Assembly: GCA_026826555.1 (NCBI GenBank)
Contig: JAKSZT010053928.1
Span: 542,720 to 606,719 of the forward strand
Reading direction: 5' to 3'
From: Tolypeutes matacus
Lineage: Eukaryota > Chordata > Mammalia > Cingulata > Chlamyphoridae
DNA: 64,000 nt
The notes below the pieces were generated by a model. That model saw only the letters and a program-made list of their open reading frames with translations. It was not told the origin of the DNA and ran no database searches. Position 1 is the first letter of the stretch. Each line of letters opens with the position of its first letter. Shown one piece after another: positions 58,283 to 64,000 of the stretch. The position numbers and the translations under genes were made by a program.

Positions 58283-58388
58283 TGAAAGAAAGAAAGAAAG
58301 GAAGGAAGGAAGGAAGGAAGGAAGGGAGGGAGGGAGGGAGGGAGGGAGGGAGGGAGGAAGGAAGGAAGGAAGAAAGAAAGAAAGAAAT
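58283..58388 (+). repeat. Purine microsatellite (GAAA, GGAA, GGGA)
   Basis: About 106 bp of GAAA, then GGAA, then GGGA, then back to GGAA and GAAA, grown from the A-rich 3' end of the L1. Confidence 0.95.
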
Positions 58389-58790
58389 AGTAAAATCCCT
58401 TACAAGGCCTATCAGGCCCTGGATGATCTGGCCTCTGAAAGCTCAACCACCTCATCTCAGGTTGCTCTCCCCTGCCCCACTCATATTTCCCTTAGATCAC
58501 TTCAAGGCTACTTTTCTTTCTGCCTAAAATGCTTTGCCTCTGCCCCTTGGCCTGTTGATTCCTTCTTATTTTCCAGGTCTCATTTTAAATTCCATACCCT
58601 GCTGCCTCTCCAACTCTGCCCCCATTGTCTCATTTTAGCATTTTACTAGTTGACTTTTTAGCACTTATCTCAATTTGGGTCTGTCTGCTTAATGTCTGTC
58701 TCTACAACTGAAACAGAAACTCCATAAAGACAGTATTTGGCATGAATTCAAGTCCTCCCTAAATATTTCTTGGTTGACTAAATGGCTCAT
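58389..58790 (+). repeat. L2 LINE 3' region
   Basis: TACAAGGCCTATCAGGCCCT then GGATGATCTGGCCTCTG, GCTCTCCCCTGCCCCACTC and CCTAAAATGCTTTGCCTCTG follow L2 order in sense. Confidence 0.75.
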
Positions 58791-60059
58791 GACCTAGATA
58801 CTCCTAATTTACTTGATGCAGTGCCCTGACTTACTCCCTCAAATCTAACCTGATCCCCACGGCCATCAACTCTGGCCCAGAAGAGATTGGAAAGTGCCCA
58901 CATTTTCAGCCTTACTTTTAGACATTCCTTCCTCCATGGCACCCAGTTGCCCTGTGGCCCCAGTCAGTTTGGCAGTCCCCCAAACTAGGCCTGGCCCCTC
59001 CTCACTCCCTTCCCTCTAGAGGGAGCTCCCAGCAAAGCCATACTGCTCCAAACATAAAGTTCTCCATGGTGTTTCTGAGTAAACAACACGATTAACCAGT
59101 GTTTCCTTCTCTCAAACCATCAGCCATGGCAGCCCTGTCGATCATGCATAAACCTTGGGAGTGGTTTAGAACATAATTATTTATAAGCATTCAACAATGA
59201 ACTACTCAGAAGTATGGCATTAAGTGAAATCAGACTACTAATGGTTACAGATGTATAAAGTATAGATTTGAAGAACCATTGGCACATTATAGTTGTTTTA
59301 GACACTGTATAAACAATTCAAGTTGCTCAGTTCGTCCCAAAGAACGCTATGTTCTCCACTGTTCTTATTAACAACAAGAAAAGCAAGTGAGCAAGGAGTT
59401 CATTAGAAAAGCATTTGAGAAACATTAATATATTTAATAACCTACATGATTAAGAAAAACGGCTTCACTTTAAAACAGAATGTGGAACACATTTTGAAAC
59501 CTCTATAAATTATAGTCCATATGCATATATAGAGAGTCATATTGAATCACACTAAGAATTAATCATAAAAACCTTTATTATTTAAGTGTTAATGGTTGAG
59601 ATCCTTTATGAGGGACTACTGAAAACAGAAAAAGGGGAAAAATTATTACCACATTTAACTTTTCAAAAGAAATAGGCTATTTTATTTCACCCCAGGGACA
59701 TGAAATGTCTAACTGAGTAGTTCCTGAAAGTTATATAATAGAACTAAACCAATTATAATCCTTCACTTATAATAACTGTTTTCTACGATATCAGAATGTG
59801 TTGAGTCAATCAACAATTATGTAATGAGCATATACTATATGTAATGTCAGGTGCTGGGTACAGTATAATCCCACTTATTTGGAGATTCTGTCTACCAAAC
59901 ACAACTCTTTGAAACACAGAAAGAAATCAGGAATTGAACAAAGATCAAATAAACACTACAAAAATTATATACTAGAGTCATTCATTGTGCTCATTTGTTA
60001 TGATTTTAAGTTCTAAGCCAACTTGCTATTAGATTGCCTAACCTATCCTGGTAACTGTT
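58791..60059. other. Intron, no recognised feature
   Basis: Nothing recognised. Confidence 0.5.
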
Positions 60060-60415
60060 AGATCTCACCACCAAATATTTCTGGTTCTTCCCTTCTGGCC
60101 CATAGTAGGATCACATTCCCCACTCCCTTGAAATTAGTTGGAGACATGTGAGTTGCTCTAGCCAGTGAATTTTGAAGGGAAGTGATGTGTACCCAGGAAA
60201 AGCCTTAACAGCCAGTCTCCAGCTCACTTTGTGCCCTTCCTCCCTCTATGGAGGTGATGGTAGCAGCGCTTGCTGAGATGGAGCCTCCCACCAACCCGTT
60301 CCCCTGCTGAACCCTGCTGGATATGTAAAATAAGCAAGAAATAAACTTTTGTTATATTATTGAGATTGGGCATTGGTTGTTACTAGACTATCCCAAGATT
60401 TATAACTACATCAAA
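60060..60415 (+). mobile_element. Ancient LTR-like repeat
   Basis: AAATATTTCTGGTTCTTCC then CTTCTGGCCCATAGTAGG, GGAGACATGTGAGTTGCTC, and a 3' end AATAAGCAAGAAATAAAC then ATTGAGATTGGGCATTGG match a widespread eutherian repeat with an LTR-like polyadenylation signal. Family not named. Confidence 0.55.
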
Positions 60416-60979
60416 TGAGAAGCAGCAAATAAGAAGAGAAAGTTTCAGGAATTTTAATGACACAGGAATCTGACAAGGAAAACTATTAAAACTATTGAAA
60501 AAGATAAGACTTTAAAAGGCCTAGTGTCTGGGGCTATTTCATATGGGCTCAAAGAACTCTATGGGATGTATAATCGAATAGTCTGCATGAAATAAAATAG
60601 TTGATATTTCTGGTGATAGCTTGAGTTAGCTAGAAAATATTAAATTATTTGCACATAAATTTTAAAAAGTAAGAAATACCTTCTATAAATAATCCTATCA
60701 AATGGTTTTTGGTTTGGTTTGGTTTTGTATATTTTCACACTTAAATAGTAAGCTTTACACAATAAGAAAATTATTCTATAAAAGCTTTATTCCTAACAGG
60801 TTTGGATTAGCTAAGTAGATTATTGGTTTTACAAATGTTAAGTACAGTTGACACTCAAAAATCTGTATAACACTTGAATTAAGTCTGTGAAATGAAAAGA
60901 TAATTCCTGCTTGATTTTGAAATGTTGTGTTACATTATGTACTATGTTTTGACCAATTACAATGGTTAACATTTACTGA

Positions 60980-61365
60980 ATACTGTTCAGTAAATGATGT
61001 AGGTCCTTTCTCTTTACACTTATTAATTTATTTAATCCTCATAACAACCATATGAGGTGATTGCCTAATTCATTGTGATAATCATTAGGGCTCATCAATA
61101 AATATTTCTGGTTCCCTCCCCCACTGGGCCCATGGAAGGATTATTCTACACTACTCTCCTGAAGTTAGATGGATCTATATGACTTGCTCTGGTGAGTGAA
61201 ATATGGGTGGAAAATGCAAATATTTCCTCCCCTTTGCTGATGTGGTAGCTAAGACTTGCATGGGTTCAAGTAGTTACGTCAAGGTTACAGGGTTGGTGGA
61301 GCCAGAATCATGAACTCAGGCAAGTGGGACACCAAAGCTCCACTGCTCAATGGCCTAGCTACACA
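60980..61365 (-). repeat. MIR SINE split by a second repeat
   Basis: The reversed MIR 5'-side words TTTAATCCTCATAACAACC then ATATGAGGTGATTGCC (to about 61085) and GGTTACAGGGTTGGTGGAGC then CAGAATCATGAACTC (from about 61265) are separated by AATAAATATTTCTGGTTCCC and GGCCCATGGAAGG, a fragment of the same repeat as at 60060-60415. Confidence 0.55.
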
Positions 61366-61934
61366 GACTAAGTGATAGCAAATTAAGAAAATAAAATTTT
61401 CCTAAATGAAAGGTAATGGCCTGCCTTAGAAATGGCTGTATATGATCCACAAAGCAGTTAAGACACATATTTAAAATCACATACAACTACTGACCTTTTA
61501 AGTGGAAACACAACTAGGTCTTACTACCAGCCAGCGACAATTCAGGGGGTGAATTATCATCTTGTTAAGAAATCCTGGAGTATGGTCCTTCATGCCATTA
61601 GACAACGCTTCAGAAAATACAGTAGAGTTGACTTTTATCATTACCTGATTTTTAACAGGATCTTGACCAAATTGTTTTCCTAAGTTAAAGGATTCTAAAC
61701 TGGTTATTGCTGAAACTAATTTCTCAGCATTTTTGCATTTCCAATGTAATTAGAAATGAAAACTAGTTGTGAAAAGTATGATTGTAGAATGAAGCTAAGG
61801 AAACATTTCCAAAATTCTTAAAAATATATATTTAAATCCAACTGGAAATTGGGAGAAGAGTTGGAAATATGTTGTCTTTTTCTTCTCTGCTCACTCCCAC
61901 ATCCAACTGGTAATCTCCTATGTAGCACTCTAAT
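61366..61934. other. Intron, no recognised feature
   Basis: Nothing recognised. Confidence 0.5.
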
Positions 61935-61975
61935 CTAGGAATTTTTAACCTGGACTCCATGGATGGACTTTAGAC

Positions 61976-62123
61976 CAGTGGTTCTCACAAGGTGTCCCCA
62001 GAGTAATAGCTTCAGCATCATCTGGAACTTGTTAGAACCGCTAATCCCAGACCTGCCAAATCAGACCTCTCAGGTCAGGGACCAGCCATCTGTGTTCTGA
62101 AGCACAGAAGTTTGAAAACCATG
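61976..62123 (-). mobile_element. MER5A-type hAT-Charlie MITE
   Basis: Starts CAGTGGTTCTCACAAGGTG and ends AGTTTGAAAACCATG, with GCATCATCTGGAACTTGTTA and CCATCTGTGTTCTGAAGCA inside. A short GGTTCTTAACC-type fragment (61938-61973, TTTTTAACCTGGACTCCATG) lies directly to its left. Confidence 0.8.
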
Positions 62124-62566
62124 GAGCTAATAAATGACCTAAGATGTACCTGAGAACTTCTGAAGTATAACAGGGTGGGGATGTTATCTACCTGTGGGCA
62201 CCAGAATTCTTCTTAAGGGAAGAATTTTCTAGGGAAATCCTTATAAGCCCTTTTGGGGTGGTAAATATGATAAGGGAATAGATATTGACTGCCTCCAGCA
62301 ATCAAAGGATGGGAAACCATTTTGTAGGAGAAAGGGACAGACTTTTGTTATTTTACATATGAAATGGTTGGAGAAGAGGGAAACAGAAGAACGGAAGGTT
62401 ACGAGGGTGAGGTACCAAAGAAATGAAGTGAGGCAGAGACCGGATGAAGTGAATGGCCAGTGAAACGCCCCATTGGTGAAGTGCTCAAAAGGCATCTTGA
62501 GAATGGTGAGGCTGACATTTCATTTAAAGTAGTTTGTCTTGATATAACTCTCTCATTTGTCTTCTC

Positions 62567-62654
62567 AAAAAAAGGGAAGGAAGGAGGGAGAGAGAGAGAG
62601 ATGGAGGGAGGGAGGAAGAAAAGGAAAAAGTCTTCTTGAATGCTTTGTGTGAAT

Positions 62655-62686
<32 letters not shown>
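62567..62686. repeat. GA-rich tract and poly(T)29
   Basis: A purine tract with GAGAGAGAGAGAGA and GGAGGGAGGGAGGAAG (62567-62632) is followed by an unbroken 29-T run at 62658-62686. No SINE or LINE body was recognised next to it. Confidence 0.85.
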
Positions 62687-62964
62687 GGTAGAAATTGAAG
62701 AGGGGCCTGAATTTCACATTTAGTATGATGATTACATAACAGATATAGCACAAGAAAAAATAGGAGCTTGAAGGCCAAGCTGAGAATTCCTTCCAGGAAT
62801 TTGCAAATATTTTGAAAAGGACTTTGTATTTCCACAATATTTCATGGTTTTAGGGATTTAATGGCTTGAATCTTTCCTAGGTTTTGAAAGGCTAAGAAGC
62901 TTCAGTTAATACCAATTGCATATGGTGAAAGTTGATGATGTTTTGTTTATTTATTGCTTCTTAA

Positions 62965-63418
62965 CCAACTACCCCACTACTTAGTGGCTTAAAACAACCA
63001 GAAGTGCTAGTATGGGTGGTTTGTCTCTGATCCACAGGGTGTCACCTGGGCGGTTGGGACTGGAAGAAACATGTCAAGACACCTTCACTCACTGACGTGC
63101 GTGTGCCACGTGCTCCTCAGCCCTTGTCTCCTTCCACACAGACTTTCATTCTTCAGGCCTCTCCGTGTGGCTGGAGCTTCTCACAGGGTAAATTGACCTT
63201 GTATGCAGGGGCGCAAGAGAGAAAGTTTCAATAGCCAAGTAGTAGAATTTTCCTGTGTTATTAGACCTGGATCCAGAGACCTCCACAGCATCACTTCTAC
63301 ATATTAAATTAGTCAAGCAGTCACAAAGCCCACCCTGATTCAAGGGGAAGAGACATAGAATCCACCCCTGAATGGGTGGAGTGTCAAATAATTTGTGGCC
63401 TTCTTAATCTGCCACAGA
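62965..63418 (-). mobile_element. Ancient MaLR-like LTR, antisense
   Basis: Starts TTAACCAACTACCCCACTAC then TTAGTGGCTTAAAACAACC and ends GTGGCCTTCTTAATCTGCC then ACA. The middle holds CTCCGTGTGGCTGGAGCTTC and GTCACAAAGCCCACCCTGAT. The reverse strand opens TGTGGCAGATTAAGAAGGCC, as in old ERVL/MaLR LTRs. Confidence 0.6.
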
Positions 63419-64000
63419 CAGTAAGTTGGATATAGACGCATAGTTCCTGCTGGCTTTCAGGAAATTTAGATAACACACGATATCTTATCCTCTGGCAAGT
63501 ATATAGGTACTGATACTTCACAATTTATGGGCAAAGGGTGGAAGGTAGTTTGAGCAGCTGCCAAATTAATGTCAGTGTTGTCATACACTAGCTAATGGGT
63601 AGAGCATTTTAAAAGCTTGTTTTCAAAAATTAGATTAAAATTTGGAGTGTGGTTATTGTTATTAAAATTTTAAACTGGGTAATGACATAGAACAATTGTC
63701 TTTGATTTGGGTGAACAAACCACTTGACTCCTTACCTTTAAATGCAACAAATGCAAAGATGACATGTCTATTCTGTCAAGAGGTTTATTTAAAAAAGAAC
63801 CCAGCCAAGATGGACAGATCTCACATTGACCTAAAAGTCTCATCTTCTTATATAGGAACATTATTGTCAAGGCAGATTTAAGTCAACCACGCTCTTTGGA
63901 GAGCAGCTTTTACTCACATCCTTCTGAACACAATTTGATAGATGCTTTTGTCTTCTTTCTTTTTCCATATAAATTTTGAGCCTGACTTTTCAAAACCAAG
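63419..64000. other. Intron, no recognised feature
   Basis: Two overlapping chance frames on opposite strands (63670-63870, 63696-63881) lack domains or splice context. Nothing else was recognised up to the window end. Confidence 0.5.

Noticed and set aside
58283..58388. CRISPR-like or tandem-gene array
   Set aside because: Simple tetranucleotide purine repeat without spacers; the genome is mammalian.
57838..58455. 205-codon open frame on the minus strand rich in Pro, Leu, Ser and Phe
   Set aside because: It is the reverse reading of a DAS SINE, an L1 3' end and the GGAA microsatellite; the repeats explain it fully.
38234..64000. Next PDE11A exon (expected to start VLSYHATC)
   Set aside because: I scanned for the expected coding words with flanking splice sites and found none; the intron probably continues past the window.

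Overview
The window is nuclear DNA from a placental mammal, almost certainly a xenarthran and most likely an armadillo (Dasypus). The evidence is at least ten tRNA-derived SINEs of the DAS type on both strands. They carry pol III A-box and B-box motifs, A-rich tails and target-site duplications, and several are dimeric. Old mammalian repeats (MIR, L2, MLT1-type LTRs, MER5-type hAT elements, L1) fill much of the rest. The species call is inferred from repeat content, not proven.

Only one protein-coding gene is supported: PDE11A, the dual-specificity cAMP/cGMP phosphodiesterase, on the + strand. Four consecutive internal exons are present, at 17851-17983, 33477-33552, 36126-36193 and 38141-38233. 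Together they encode about 123 residues covering most of the GAF-B domain and the start of the linker to the catalytic domain. All have AG acceptors and GTAAG donors, and their phases join exactly. Neither the preceding exon, nor the N-terminal and GAF-A exons, nor any catalytic-domain exon was found, so the window is an internal slice of a very large gene.

Layout: 1-17850 is upstream intron. It holds MLT1-type LTRs, one xenarthran MaLR-like LTR and a long antisense L1 (about 5510-10930) split by a 635-bp LTR with a GCATG duplication. The 15.5-kb intron after the first exon carries L1, L2, MIR and LTR remnants and an unusual chimeric SINE insertion (27980-28640). The two following introns are short (2.6 and 1.9 kb) and contain an L1 3' end, an old MIR and two antisense DAS elements. 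Downstream of the fourth exon, at least 25.7 kb of intron holds a solo ERV LTR inside a hAT remnant, several L2 and MIR copies, sense DAS SINEs, and a sense L1 (about 49975-58280) carrying six later insertions, several with exact target-site duplications.

I found no prokaryotic-type system, CRISPR array, intact tRNA or rRNA gene, or second protein-coding gene. Long open frames elsewhere lie in repeats or non-conserved intron. The best leads are repeat biology: the chimeric SINE, the datable L1 stack, oppositely oriented SINEs flanking PDE11A exons, and an antisense LTR promoter next to the fourth exon.
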